The position numbers were made by a program, and so were the translations under genes. This document shows, in pieces, positions 9,001 through 15,534 of a stretch of DNA of 64,000 nt (position 1 is the first letter of the stretch; every line of letters begins with the position of its first letter). Source of the DNA: an uncultured Moraxella sp. (GTDB taxonomy: Bacteria > Pseudomonadota > Gammaproteobacteria > Pseudomonadales > Moraxellaceae); NCBI RefSeq assembly GCF_945873075.1, contig NZ_CAMCBS010000010.1, forward strand, positions 1 through 64,000, given 5' to 3'. Under the pieces are notes generated by a model. It was not told where the DNA came from. It was given only the letters and a program-made list of their open reading frames with translations, and made no database searches.

Positions 9001-11788
9001 TAAGCGAACCAACGCCGTTGCCATCGACAAGACCTACACCACGAGTAACTTCTGATTCATTACCCAGATAGACAGAGTTGGCTACCGTGCCTTCGCCAGA
9101 CTCAGCCGCCAAATCGGTCGAGCTACGTCCGATACCGCTACCTAGTACAAAGGTATTAGCCGATGTAATGGTATTGTTATTACCGACAGCATAAGAGCCA
9201 ATCGCTTCTGCGGTTAGATGTGATGGGTCACCGAACGCACCAGCGTTATCGGCTTCGACGGTGTGGCCAACACCGACTGCGATAGACTGATTACCTGTGA
9301 CATTTGAGCTTTTACCGATGGCGATAGATTCAGTGCCAGACACTTTGGCAGTATAGCCCACAGCAATACCATCCTCTGCCGTAACGCTCGATTGACGTGC
9401 AATCGCAACACCTCGAAGTGCATCTGCTGACGTGGTTGCACTCACGCCTGCAGCGATAGAATCCTTACCATGTGCTTTGGCAAAAGTTGTTAATGCCGCC
9501 GCTTGAATACCCGTTGCTCCCGATTCACGACCAAGAGCTACAGCATTTTTGCCCGTTGCATTGGCAGTATAGCCAACCGCAAGCGATGTATCTCCACTCG
9601 CGCTCGCATTTGGGCCGATGGCCGCTGAATTACCGCCTGATGCTTTAGCATCACCACCAACGGCAAGGTCATTATCCTTACTAGCCTTGGCTTCAAAACC
9701 TAAAGCAACACTCTTTTGTCCATTAGCAATTGAACTCACACCATAGGCGCTAGAACGATCGCCTAATGCACGGCTATTCACACCCACTGCCGTAGCAAAT
9801 TGCGACAGACCTGCATCTGCTGCTTGACCGATTGCCACACTCGCATCTTTGGCTGTTGCCTTCGCACCGATTGCAATCGCTGTACCAAGATCAACTTCTT
9901 CGCCATTACGCATGGTAGTGTTAGAAACTCTCACACCTGCCGCTGTTGCGTTTTGACCAATAGCGATAGAGGCTGGTTGAGATCCACTAGCTGCACTTGC
10001 GCGAGCATTCTCACCAATTGCCACTGCACCATTTGCACCTTGCTGAGCATCTTCTCTATTTGGTGTATTGGCATCATCTGCCAAACCTGTTGCAGCGGCA
10101 TTTGCACCAATCACAACGGCAGAACCCGTTGAGTTTGAGTTTTTACCAATTGCAATACCGTATTGAGAAATGGCTTTGGCTTCTACACCCGCAGTGATAG
10201 AAAACGCACCCGTCGCACCTGCTTTGTCCATGATACGACCTTTGTTGGTCGCAGGGTCGCCAGCGCCTTGGTTGGTTTCATTGATATTGGTATGGAAATA
10301 GATATTTTGTACTTGCTCACCAAGCTTATACGCCACTGCATATAGCTGTGAACCGTTGATAGTATCGGTCGATGTCGCAGAGATCTCACCAGGGGCGACA
10401 TTGGTCAGCTGACGCTCTTTGCCCTTGCTACCGATACTCACAATACCTGTCGCTGTACCATTGAATCCATCATAAACGATAGACGTGCCATCAGCGATAT
10501 TTGGAATGGTAACACATGTGACTTGCGTATAATCTCGGTCAGTACTGCCTTCGCCCAAGATGACGCTATTTGGCTTGGTTGCGGTAACGTTGTTACCTAG
10601 CACCATTGTGTTGCTTGCACTTGGAGTGATGGTGTTGTTGTTACCCACGACCGCAACATTAGACGCACCGATAGAGTTTTTCGTACCGAGTGAATACGCA
10701 TTGGTTGATGTGCCTTGGATGCTAGATGCTGTACCGATAGCGGTAGAATTGACCGCACCTGGTAGAATCTGAGTGCCATCACCGATAGCCGTTGAGCTTA
10801 CGCCACCTGATGCTGCACCGTGACCGATAGCAATCGCATCTTCTGCGACAGCACCTGAGCTATCACCGATAGCGATAGCACCTGATGCATTAGCTGTTGA
10901 GTTGACACCAGATGCGACTGAGTTGGCACCTGATGCATTTGATTTAAAACCTGATGCGGTCGCACGATTACCTTCTGCTTTGGCTTGTGCACCTGTTGCT
11001 GTGGCTTTTTCACCTGCCAAAGATTGAGCACCCGAAGCCGTACCGTCACGACCTGTGACATCGGCATGATAACCAACTGCCGTACCTTCATCGCCTGTAA
11101 CGATGGTTTCTTTACCAACCGCTGTTGAACCCCAACTTCTCGCCTCAGCCTTACCACCGATAGCATTTGAGTATTCGGCTAAGGCTTTAGCTTGCACACC
11201 AGTAGCGGTTGACCATTTTCCCGTTGCTTTAGCGTCCTGACCTGTCGCAACCGAAGCATGCTGCATTGCTTTAGCATTTTGACCTACAGCAGTTGAGAAA
11301 ATCACCGCCTCAGCTGAATTACCTACTGCTGTTGCTTGCTGTCCATATGTTCTAGCTTCTGCACCTAAGACAGAAGAGCTTTTTTCAATACTGTCTTCAC
11401 TTTGAATACTTGTTGCACCACCCGGTACCAACTCTGCCGCAACTGGACTAGTACCAACAGCTGACAATTTTAGCGTCTGTGCGTTCGTACCATAAGCAAC
11501 CGTACTTTCACCTATAGATTTAGAGCCTGAACCAATAGCAGTTCCTTTAATAGACCACTTATTATCAATTGTGCCGTATACTGGCGTATATGCAACTTCC
11601 GCAGCTAATGCCTGCCCACCAATCACTGCACTCCCTGCGACTGCCAATGATACTACGGCAGCGGCCTTTGATAATTTTGCACGCTTGTCTGTTTTAGACG
11701 ACGTTTTGCCCCTAGCTTGAGCAATTTCAGACACAGCCACCCATGTTTGGGTTGCATGGTTCCAAATAACCTTATAAACCTTATTCAT
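1..11788 (-). CDS. Giant trimeric autotransporter adhesin (YadA/Hia/Hag-like), C-terminus outside window
   Basis: Surface adhesin exported as a trimer (type Vc secretion). The frame runs without a stop from an ATG at 11788 to the window edge: 3,929 codons. Residues 1-25 form an extended signal peptide region (MNKVYKVIWNHATQTWVAVS), followed by a hydrophobic signal core ending near residue 58 (GGQALA). Two head regions of YadA-like AxG-type repeats lie at about 120-450 and 520-960. Neck motifs ending INGSQLYAVA occur near residues 454-488 and 983-1016. A long stalk follows, with recurring ITNVANGT..DAVNLSQL necks. The last neck (DAVNVNQLQ) and a short coiled coil sit at about 3885-3929, which in this family immediately precedes the roughly 80-residue beta-barrel anchor, so only about 100 residues should be missing. 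The start has AAGG about 6 bases upstream. Asn-X-Ser/Thr sequons are very frequent. The family is certain; the ligand is unknown. Confidence 0.94.
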   Translation of the reverse strand, partial: MNKVYKVIWNHATQTWVAVSEIAQARGKTSSKTDKRAKLSKAAAVVSLAVAGSAVIGGQALAAEVAYTPVYGTIDNKWSIKGTAIGSGSKSIGESTVAYGTNAQTLKLSAVGTSPVAAELVPGGATSIQSEDSIEKSSSVLGAEARTYGQQATAVGNSAEAVIFSTAVGQNAKAMQHASVATGQDAKATGKWSTATGVQAKALAEYSNAIGGKAEARSWGSTAVGKETIVTGDEGTAVGYHADVTGRDGTASGAQSLAGEKATATGAQAKAEGNRATASGFKSNASGANSVASGVNSTANASGAIAIGDSSGAVAEDAIAIGHGAASGGVSSTAIGDGTQILPGAVNSTAIGTASSIQGTSTNAYSLGTKNSIGASNVAVVGNNNTITPSASNTMVLGNNVTATKPNSVILGEGSTDRDYTQVTCVTIPNIADGTSIVYDGFNGTATGIVSIGSKGKERQLTNVAPGEISATSTDTINGSQLYAVAYKLGEQVQNIYFHTNINETNQGAGDPATNKGRIMDKAGATGAFSITAGVEAKAISQYGIAIGKNSNSTGSAVVIGANAAATGLADDANTPNREDAQQGANGAVAIGENARASAASGSQPASIAIGQNATAAGVRVSNTTMRNGEEVDLGTAIAIGAKATAKDASVAIGQAADAGLSQFATAVGVNSRALGDRSSAYGVSSIANGQKSVALGFEAKASKDNDLAVGGDAKASGGNSAAIGPNASASGDTSLAVGYTANATGKNAVALGRESGATGIQAAALTTFAKAHGKDSIAAGVSATTSADALRGVAIARQSSVTAEDGIAVGYTAKVSGTESIAIGKSSNVTGNQSIAVGVGHTVEADNAGAFGDPSHLTAEAIGSYAVGNNNTITSANTFVLGSGIGRSSTDLAAESGEGTVANSVYLGNESEVTRGVGLVDGNGVGSLKTWNKDQRSGTTATTAGASGTVSTAKVGGITYGSTEVGGQAFAGATSTGAVSVGSSGEERRIQNVAAGEISKTSTDAINGSQLYAVAHQASKPITFKANSNRDTLNTTMNFPSDNGLERILGDEIVIKGANGNIQNLSRNSDAATAGAYSARNVQTVVDNQGVQIQIATNPIFDSVQFVSSSGPKITNDGGTNIKVAKADGSATRITNVANGTEPNDAVNLSQLNATRVSVVAGNNTYVTEKPSADGKTYKIDAEKTVVTTGTGLTVSTSGGDSANNVTTYNVELDQATKDQLAKEETVIAGDSGLVTVDNTAQNTSGGKEFKVDIAKGTFNGVTTAGKLNADGTTAGVATVGDVITAVNSGFFTVNANGSKAADIKFGDTLNFANGTGTTAVVKDGGVAYNTNVDGTTIVVDGATNSLKVNTDALPKTVVAQGNNTVVSSNTIGTTTTYTVDAEKTTVSKAATSPITVTEGAKSATGVTNYEVGLSIDDTTLEVVDGKLKAKAVEKVVLDDTVADNIATVNTQSGKVAGEAGETYKVGVSKAAVKTAAKEAINVTGTAPIAVTKTDENGVDTYNVTFDGTKAAESIPLTYKANGGNAQTVNLNKGLNFTNGDKTVATVGTDGKVVFDLSDDAKAELAKVETVVAGDSGLVTVDNTAQNTSGGKEFKVDIAKGTFNNPSTTGELAAGNTGVATVADVVEAVNKGFLTTKVGGNQVEQVGFGDDINFVNGTGTTARIVDGANGDKGITFDVKTDGTTIKIDDNGNLTVNTDNLPKTKLVDGKNTTVQGDGTEANPYKVDATKTTVTAATGGKVEITGGTEDQNGVINYTVGLDAATKNIIDNAVVDVVDTDTVDLTKTADNKIQADVKTTTLTAVAAGLDKAGQVNAPSADDAKKLVNAQDLATVINNSGWNVKGDVVDGGVAKGTHATTLINPGETVTLRAGKNLALDQATDVFTYSLQDDISLNSVTTVDLTATGATTVNDFTVAPNSAVDMGNNTLTNVGSGGDTDSNGANIGDIKRIAAQSVEKVVLDDTVADNIATVNTQSGKVAGEAGETYKVGVSKAAVKTAAQEAIDVVGDGKAITVTNATANGVETFTVNYNGAEAAKTTPLTYKANGANAQTVNLSEGLNFTNGDKTVATVGADGKVVFDLSDDAKAELAKVETVVAGDSGLVTVDNTAQNTSGGKEFKVDITKGTFNAQTNNGALGDVTNTNGVATVADVVSAVNTGYWTANVDGSTKVADVNFGDSLNFVDGTATDAVLKDGGVSFNVKTDGTTIKVVDGNLTVNTDGLASTEVVSGKNTTVTPTKDGNKTTYKVDATKTTVTAATDGKVEITGGTEDANGVINYTVGLDDATKTVINNAVTEVQDSDSIDFTKTGNTITATVNTGTSTVVAGQAVTTEGNKVATVGDIVKTINNVSWKVASIADGGENSYTTADSSNITAGDTLNIDAGKNIKISGSGNKLNIATKDDVTFNNITTSNLTATGDTVVKNFTIKPNSAVDMGGNTLTNVGSGGDTDSNGANIGDIKRIAAKSVEKVVLDDAVADNIATVSTESGAAAGNAGETYKVGVSKAAVKTAAKEAINVTGTAPIAVTKTDENGVDTYNVTFDGTKAAESIPLTYKANGGNAQTVNLNKGLDFTNGDKTVATVGADGKVVFDLSDAAKEQLAKEESVSTGTPDLLTVTKDKLNDTKGQNYNVDVKKGTFNAQTNNGALGDVTNTNGVATVADVVSAVNTGYWTANVDGSTKVADVNFGDSLNFVDGTATDAVLKDGGVSFNVKTDGTTIKVVDGNLTVNTDGLPKTVVAEGSNVKVKADTQGTTTTYTVHADKSVVAPATGTTSVTVTPSEQVDQTTGSKTTTYNVDLSAETKAQIAKVETVVAGDSGLVTVDNTAQNKSGGTEFKVDIAKGTFNNPSATGELAAGNTGVATVADVVEAVNKGFLTTKVNGTQVEQVGFGDDINFVDGKGTTARISGQDITYDVNLISSDNSISITDGAKGAKDLTVNTGTSTVGGDGKAITTDTDEVANLGDVVNTINNVSWSVNSVAAGGENTYKATDASKISAGDKLNINAGKNIAISGEGDTLNIATAENVTFNNITANNLTVGPVTINKDGINAGNTKITNVANGTNANDAVNLSQLNASTAANAWKITGNNDNTNATTVGNQTVSFNNGTGTTAVVDGTNVTYNINTDGTTVKVGTDGNLTVVTGGLTTTDGAVSLPTGDAGTSLVNQTTVMNAVNQSGWKLAADGTAGTELINPSETVTFIAGTNLEVTRDGANITYKTADNVSFNNITASNLTVGPVTITNDGIDAGNTTITNVAPGTNGTDAVNLSQLNASTAANAWKITGNNNAATATTVGNQTVSFNNGAGTTAVVNGTNVTYNINTDGTTVKVGDNGNLTVVTGNTTVTDGKAGVATDSKVSDVATIGDIVNTINNVSWNVFQDSTAQTDPTKRDAVTAGDNIVFKAGTNTTVNVSSNGKTTDITYDVDFSKIPTTELVVDAGKVQLPNTVEGAKFVNATNITNAINNSGWKTVLTNGNTEIINPGDTVNYVNGTGTAANVTKVGDVVNVAYDVKVDGTTIKVGQDGNLTVDVNSLPSTKLANSTTTVVTGAGTTADPYKVNVVTGGTTVNSNGTVAIAGGANTTDVATIGDITSTINKGFWTTKVNGTNVDQVNFGDAVNFVNGTGTVARANGTNITFDVNLKSDDGSVVITNNTDGSLNLAVNVSSLPTTKLVNGNNTVVTGTGTTADPYKVNVEGDLTNITSIANGDTKITLGDNVVNVGGAQITGVANGTKPTDAVNLQQLNAAKTEVKAGNNVNVTSATGSAGQTIYTVNAEKSTVTAADGSPITVASTTNATTGVTDYKVGVAVDGDTITIKDGKLVSVAGEANKVRETVVAGSTNVVVKDDKTNATGGKEFTVDLAKDITVDSVTANTVNVGPVTMTGNTAEDGVSELSVGSPTAPSRITNVAPGVKGTDAVNVNQLQGAVTNINNRINGLEDDME
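3612..3901. repeat. 290-bp direct repeat inside adhesin stalk, copy 1
   Basis: Read by eye, this segment is identical to 5136-5425. The offset is 1,524 bp, or 508 codons, so recombination between the copies would remove or add 508 residues in frame. Confidence 0.85.
5136..5425. repeat. 290-bp direct repeat inside adhesin stalk, copy 2
   Basis: Second copy of the 3612-3901 segment, with no difference seen by eye. The sequence flanking both ends diverges. Confidence 0.85.
5805..5931. repeat. 127-bp direct repeat inside adhesin stalk, copy 1
   Basis: Identical to 7365-7491. The offset of 1,560 bp is a multiple of three. It encodes a KVGVSKAAVKTA-type stalk module and the preceding VVLDDTVADN segment. 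Confidence 0.82.
6975..7066. repeat. 92-bp direct repeat inside adhesin stalk, copy 1
   Basis: Identical to 8007-8098 at an in-frame offset of 1,032 bp. It encodes the module read as GDSGLVTVDNTAQNTSGG. Close but inexact versions occur near 3270-3380 and 5410-5520. Confidence 0.8.
7365..7491. repeat. 127-bp direct repeat inside adhesin stalk, copy 2
   Basis: Second copy of the 5805-5931 segment. A more diverged third version lies near 4285-4410. Confidence 0.82.
8007..8098. repeat. 92-bp direct repeat inside adhesin stalk, copy 2
   Basis: Second copy of the 6975-7066 segment, at the start of the stalk after the second head. Confidence 0.8.
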
Positions 11789-11951
11789 ATCTTACCTTTT
11801 AATGATAAATGAACAATACAACAAAATAGTTAAGTTTTAGCCACTACAATCAGCTGGCAGTTTATCAATTTTATACACCAACCACAGCAACTTTTGTTAC
11901 AAATAGTTTGTGCATAAATACCATAAACTTTGACATTGTAGCAATAAAAGC

Positions 11952-11980
11952 CTCATAAATCCATACCCCCCCCCTGCCAA
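11952..11980 (-). promoter_or_regulatory. Putative adhesin promoter with poly-G spacer
   Basis: On the minus strand, TTGGCA (11975-11980, 5/6 match to -35) is separated by exactly 17 bases from TATGAG (11952-11957, 4/6 match to -10). Nine of the spacer bases are the G run. This predicts a leader of about 155 nt before the adhesin ATG. The -10 is weak, so the promoter is a prediction. Confidence 0.55.
11966..11974 (-). repeat. Homopolymeric (G)9 tract upstream of adhesin
   Basis: A run of nine C on the plus strand, nine G in the sense of the adhesin gene, about 180 bases before its start codon. Homopolymer tracts of this size slip during replication and cause phase variation of surface proteins in Moraxella and Neisseria. 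Confidence 0.9.
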
Positions 11981-12540
11981 AATCCAAAAATCACTCCATC
12001 ATACCAGTTTTTCCAATTTTATAATAATCATATATATCAATGAGTTACAAATATAGTTCACAGAAATTATATTTCATTATTAGTTAACTTTACTAAATTA
12101 TATAAAATATAAAATATTATTATCCTTATAAACAATATGTAATTTATTGTAATTTAATGTAGTAGATTATTTAATAATTGGAAATATTGATTAAAATATG
12201 TGTAAATTAGCAAGATATTGTTTTATAAGTAATTTTTTATTGTTATAGGTTATCTATTATAAATACATTACTTAATAACTTTAAATATTTTTAATAATGA
12301 TGAATTTTTTTTATATTTTAGCATGTAAATAATTCATTAAGCACATACTTTTAAACGATATATTATTAAGCTGTGTTGCAAGTTGGTACATAGAAACAAT
12401 AGCTAAATATGAGTATTTAAAAAAAATTTGGCTATAACGGATTGTTTGTACAAATATTAACCAATTGCTTGTTTTTTATCCATTTTGATAATTTAATTGG
12501 CAAAAATATCGTCTGAAGCCTGCTGATGGACACTCGCTAG
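11981..12540. other. AT-rich intergenic region, no gene seen
   Basis: About 560 bases dominated by A and T, far below the GC content of the flanking genes. No reading frame, RNA gene or clear inverted repeat was recognised. It lies upstream of the adhesin promoter and may hold AT-rich binding sites for nucleoid proteins (inference). Confidence 0.6.
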
Positions 12541-12544
12541 ACAC

Positions 12545-12577
12545 AAAAAAATCCCCACCGAATTATTCAGTAGGGAT
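12545..12577 (-). terminator. Intrinsic terminator after pdxH
   Basis: Stem of about 8 bp with one mismatch (12551-12558 with 12570-12577), followed on the minus strand by seven T. It lies 20 bases after the pdxH stop. Confidence 0.75.
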
Positions 12578-12597
12578 AAAGAGTCAGTAGTCCACCA

Positions 12598-13233
12598 TCA
12601 AGGCAACAACCGCTCCACACGCCACGCATCGCCATCAGCGGTATAGCGCATACGGTCATGCATCCGACCGACACGCCCCTGCCAAAACTCTGCGCAGTCC
12701 ACAATCAGCTCATACCCACCCCAAAAGCTCGGATATGGCACGGTGTCACTATGCGTCGCATCCAAGATGGCGAATTTTTCTTCGATGATGGCACGATTTG
12801 CCACGACACCGCTTTGGGGCTCGCTCACCCATGCACCAAGCTGGCTTTCACGGGGACGCTTGGCGAAATAGGCGGCGGATTTTTCGGCACTTACCTTCTC
12901 AATGCGACCCGATAGGCGCACCTGACGCTCTAGTCCCTGCCAAAAAAACAGCACTTCGGCATTGGGATTGTCAGCGATATCCTGACCTTTTGCACTGTCG
13001 TAATTGGTGTAGAACACCACGCCACGCTCGGTGAGCTCACGCATCAGCACGATGCGTACGCTTGGGCGACCGTCTGCACCACAAGTGGCAAGGCTCATTG
13101 CATAAGGCTCGGGCAGTTCTGCCGCCACCGCTTCATCAAACCATGTGCGAAATAGCTCAAACGGCGTCGTCGGCAGACCTGTATCGGGCAGCGTGTGTTT
13201 TTCGTACGATTGTCTGTGGTCGGTTAGATCCAT
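12598..13233 (-). CDS. pdxH: Pyridoxamine/pyridoxine 5'-phosphate oxidase
   Basis: FMN-dependent cytoplasmic oxidase that converts pyridoxine or pyridoxamine 5'-phosphate to pyridoxal 5'-phosphate (vitamin B6 synthesis and salvage). The protein is 211 residues, the usual family length. Visible family segments are SVRIVLMRELTERGVVFYTN near residues 58-77, the FFWQGLERQVRLSG core, and the C-terminal FWQGRVGRMHDRMRY signature with W..ERLLP at the end. GGGGA lies 5 bases before the ATG. It is a single gene with its own terminator, convergent with the adhesin's upstream region. Confidence 0.96.
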   Translation of the reverse strand: MDLTDHRQSYEKHTLPDTGLPTTPFELFRTWFDEAVAAELPEPYAMSLATCGADGRPSVRIVLMRELTERGVVFYTNYDSAKGQDIADNPNAEVLFFWQGLERQVRLSGRIEKVSAEKSAAYFAKRPRESQLGAWVSEPQSGVVANRAIIEEKFAILDATHSDTVPYPSFWGGYELIVDCAEFWQGRVGRMHDRMRYTADGDAWRVERLLP

Positions 13234-13388
13234 GGGATTCCCCTTGTTCTGATGATGATTGGGTTACAAGATGGTTTATTATACACCGATTCCCTTATAA
13301 ATGGTGGGGAATTTATCAACCATTGTATGATGTAAATTCTGTCAAGCTGTAGTAAAATAGCATATCACTCACAACTCCCACGCATACT

Positions 13389-13826
13389 ATGAGCCGTTAT
13401 CTAATCACCTTTGATATGGATACCAACTGCCTAAAGGATAATTATCCAAGCAAAAGTTGGCAAAATGCCTATGCAGACATCAAAGCCATCTTAGCCAAAC
13501 ACGGCTTTGCCAATATTCAAGGTAGTGTATATCTGGGTGCTGACGGTGTCAGTGAAGCACATGGGACGATTGCTGTCCAAGAGCTGACAGCAAAACTTGA
13601 TTGGTTCTATGGCTGTGTCTCAAACATCAAATTTTATCGCATAGAGAGCGATTTGGATGCACAGTTTATCGCTGATGGTGTCTATCATGCCAAGCAAGCA
13701 TTTTTGGCTCGTCTTGAGCAACTAAAAATCACCATGCAACAAGCAGGTATTAGCAGTGCACAAATTGATGCTGTGCTCAAAGAACAGCGATTCGAACTAC
13801 CTGCATTAACACAATCAGCCAAATAA
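13389..13826 (+). CDS. VapD-like protein (Cas2-fold ribonuclease family)
   Basis: A 145-residue protein whose first 95 residues fit virulence-associated protein D: an N-terminal FDMDTN strand carrying the acidic residue, NAYADI helix, HGF..IQGSVY, then LDWFYGCVSNIKFYRIE. VapD proteins of Haemophilus and Helicobacter are small Cas2-like ferredoxin-fold ribonucleases. This one is about 45 residues longer than typical VapD, with a helical C-terminal extension (about 98-145). No antitoxin partner gene (such as vapX) is visible next to it. Its role as toxin or RNA regulator is therefore inferred from family only. It is transcribed divergently from pdxH. Confidence 0.75.
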   Translation: MSRYLITFDMDTNCLKDNYPSKSWQNAYADIKAILAKHGFANIQGSVYLGADGVSEAHGTIAVQELTAKLDWFYGCVSNIKFYRIESDLDAQFIADGVYHAKQAFLARLEQLKITMQQAGISSAQIDAVLKEQRFELPALTQSAK

Positions 13827-13828
13827 AA

Positions 13829-13852
13829 ATGCCAAATCCTAAGATTTGGCAT
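13829..13852 (-). terminator. Intrinsic terminator after glmM (possibly bidirectional)
   Basis: Perfect 10-bp stem ATGCCAAATC / GATTTGGCAT with a 4-base loop. On the minus strand it is followed by TTTTTA, fitting glmM. It also ends just after the VapD-like stop codon on the plus strand, where no T tract follows. Confidence 0.75.
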
Positions 13853-13882
13853 CGGGTATGGACATCGCTGATTTGTCAGTAA

Positions 13883-15238
13883 TCACGCCAGCACTCGCTT
13901 GACATGATCCGCAAGATTCTGCGCCATCGCTTGGCAAGTCTCAGCGTCTTGGTGCTCGACCATCACACGGATGACAGGTTCAGTGCCTGATTTGCGAATC
14001 AATAGGCGACCCTTGCCCGTCAGCTCGCTCTCGGCTTGAGCAAAGATAGCCGATAGCTCATCATTGGCATACGGATCGCTCATCTGCGATAGGCGAACAT
14101 TGATCAAGGTCTGTGGAAATGGTGTGTAGCCTTGTGTTAGCTCTGACAGCTTTTTGCCCGTCTCTGCCATGCATGACAACACTTGTAAGCCTGCAACGAT
14201 GGCATCCCCCGTACGGCTCTTATCTAAGCATAGGATATGGCCTGATGGCTCACCGCCGATTGTCCAGCCACGAGTTTCTAGGTCTTGCATCACATAGCGA
14301 TCGCCGACCTTAGCACGGTGAAACTCGATGCCACGCTCTGCTAAAGCCAACTCAAGCGCCACATTACTCATCAGTGTGCCGACCACGCCTGCAGGCTGTA
14401 GGTGCTTGGCAAGCACATACAGGATGCTATCACCATCGACGATATTGCCATATTCATCCGTCATGATAATGCGGTCGCCATCACCATCTAGGGCGATACC
14501 GACATCAGCACCATGTTCACGCACGGCAGCTTGTAGCACTTCTGGGTGCGTTGAACCGCAGTTGTCATTGATATTGATGCCATCTGGTGTATTGTGGATG
14601 GCGATGACTTTGGCACCGAGCTCTTTTAGTACTCGTGGGGCGACGCTATGCCCTGCGCCATTGGCACAGTCCACGACGATGGTTAAGTTTGATAGGCTAT
14701 AATGATACGGGAAGCTGCCTTTGCAGTATTCGATATAGCGACCCTTGGCATCATCGACACGGTGGTTTTTGCCGATGCTGTCTGCCTTGATGCCTGCTAG
14801 GCGTGCCAAGCGTGCATCGGTATCACCGACCAGTGCATCCAGCTCGACATTGATGGCGTCTTGGATCTCATCGGAGATTTTTTTGCCTTCGTGTGAGAAG
14901 AATTTGACGCCATTATCCTGATACGGGTTGTGACTTGCCGAAATCACCACACCCATGTCGGCATGGAAGCTTTTGACCAAATGCGCAATCGCAGGCGTCG
15001 GCAATGGGCCAAGCATATAGACATCGACACCTGCCGCGTTAAAGCCTGCCTGTAGTGCCGCTTCGATCACATAGCCTGACAAGCGTGTATCCTTGCCAAT
15101 CAAGACGCTTGGGCGTTTGCTTGGATTTTGGGCGACCAACACACGACCTGCCCCAAAGCCCAAACGCAGTAAAAAATCAGGGGTAATCGGAAATGTCCCA
15201 AACTGCCCACGAATCCCATCAGTACCAAAATAGCTCAT
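13883..15238 (-). CDS. glmM: Phosphoglucosamine mutase
   Basis: Interconverts glucosamine-6-phosphate and glucosamine-1-phosphate on the way to UDP-GlcNAc for peptidoglycan and lipid A. The protein is 451 residues. The phosphoserine loop [10 protein letters not shown] lies near residue 100, the metal-binding DGDGDR near 244, the sugar-binding GGEPSGHI near 327, and the phosphate-binding [12 protein letters not shown] near the C-terminus. An ATG two codons upstream (15244) is in frame, but AAGGA is spaced 6 bases from the ATG at 15238, which is chosen. No folP or ftsH is adjacent, unlike in enterobacteria. Confidence 0.96.
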   Translation of the reverse strand: MSYFGTDGIRGQFGTFPITPDFLLRLGFGAGRVLVAQNPSKRPSVLIGKDTRLSGYVIEAALQAGFNAAGVDVYMLGPLPTPAIAHLVKSFHADMGVVISASHNPYQDNGVKFFSHEGKKISDEIQDAINVELDALVGDTDARLARLAGIKADSIGKNHRVDDAKGRYIEYCKGSFPYHYSLSNLTIVVDCANGAGHSVAPRVLKELGAKVIAIHNTPDGININDNCGSTHPEVLQAAVREHGADVGIALDGDGDRIIMTDEYGNIVDGDSILYVLAKHLQPAGVVGTLMSNVALELALAERGIEFHRAKVGDRYVMQDLETRGWTIGGEPSGHILCLDKSRTGDAIVAGLQVLSCMAETGKKLSELTQGYTPFPQTLINVRLSQMSDPYANDELSAIFAQAESELTGKGRLLIRKSGTEPVIRVMVEHQDAETCQAMAQNLADHVKRVLA

Positions 15239-15534
15239 CGTCATTCCTTACACTTATTCTTAAGTGGCTAATTAGTGATATCAATTAATATAATTTCAAA
15301 CTCACCGCCGTCGCTTTGATGCGTCATTTTGGCATCTGCTTGGCTATGGTTTGTACAATATTTGTACAGCTGAAAAATTTGACAAATTATAGCACACCCC
15401 ATCCGATTTGATGAGTTGCTGCTGTGTAAATTTGGTATAAATTTTGCACATTTATCAACACTCATAGGTCATGATTTTTTTACTGGTAAAATCGGTGATA
15501 ATTGGGTATGCTAAGGCATTTATCAAATAAAAAA

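Noticed and set aside
84..10772. Many plus-strand open frames of 60-224 codons opposite the adhesin, such as 6558-7232
   Set aside because: They are antisense shadows of the repetitive adhesin codons, Val/Thr/Ser/Pro-rich with no ribosome binding sites or domain matches, and the minus frame is continuous through all of them.
15268..15465. 65-codon minus-strand frame between glmM and the hydrolase
   Set aside because: Low-complexity composition, no ribosome binding site, and it occupies the promoter region shared by the divergent genes.
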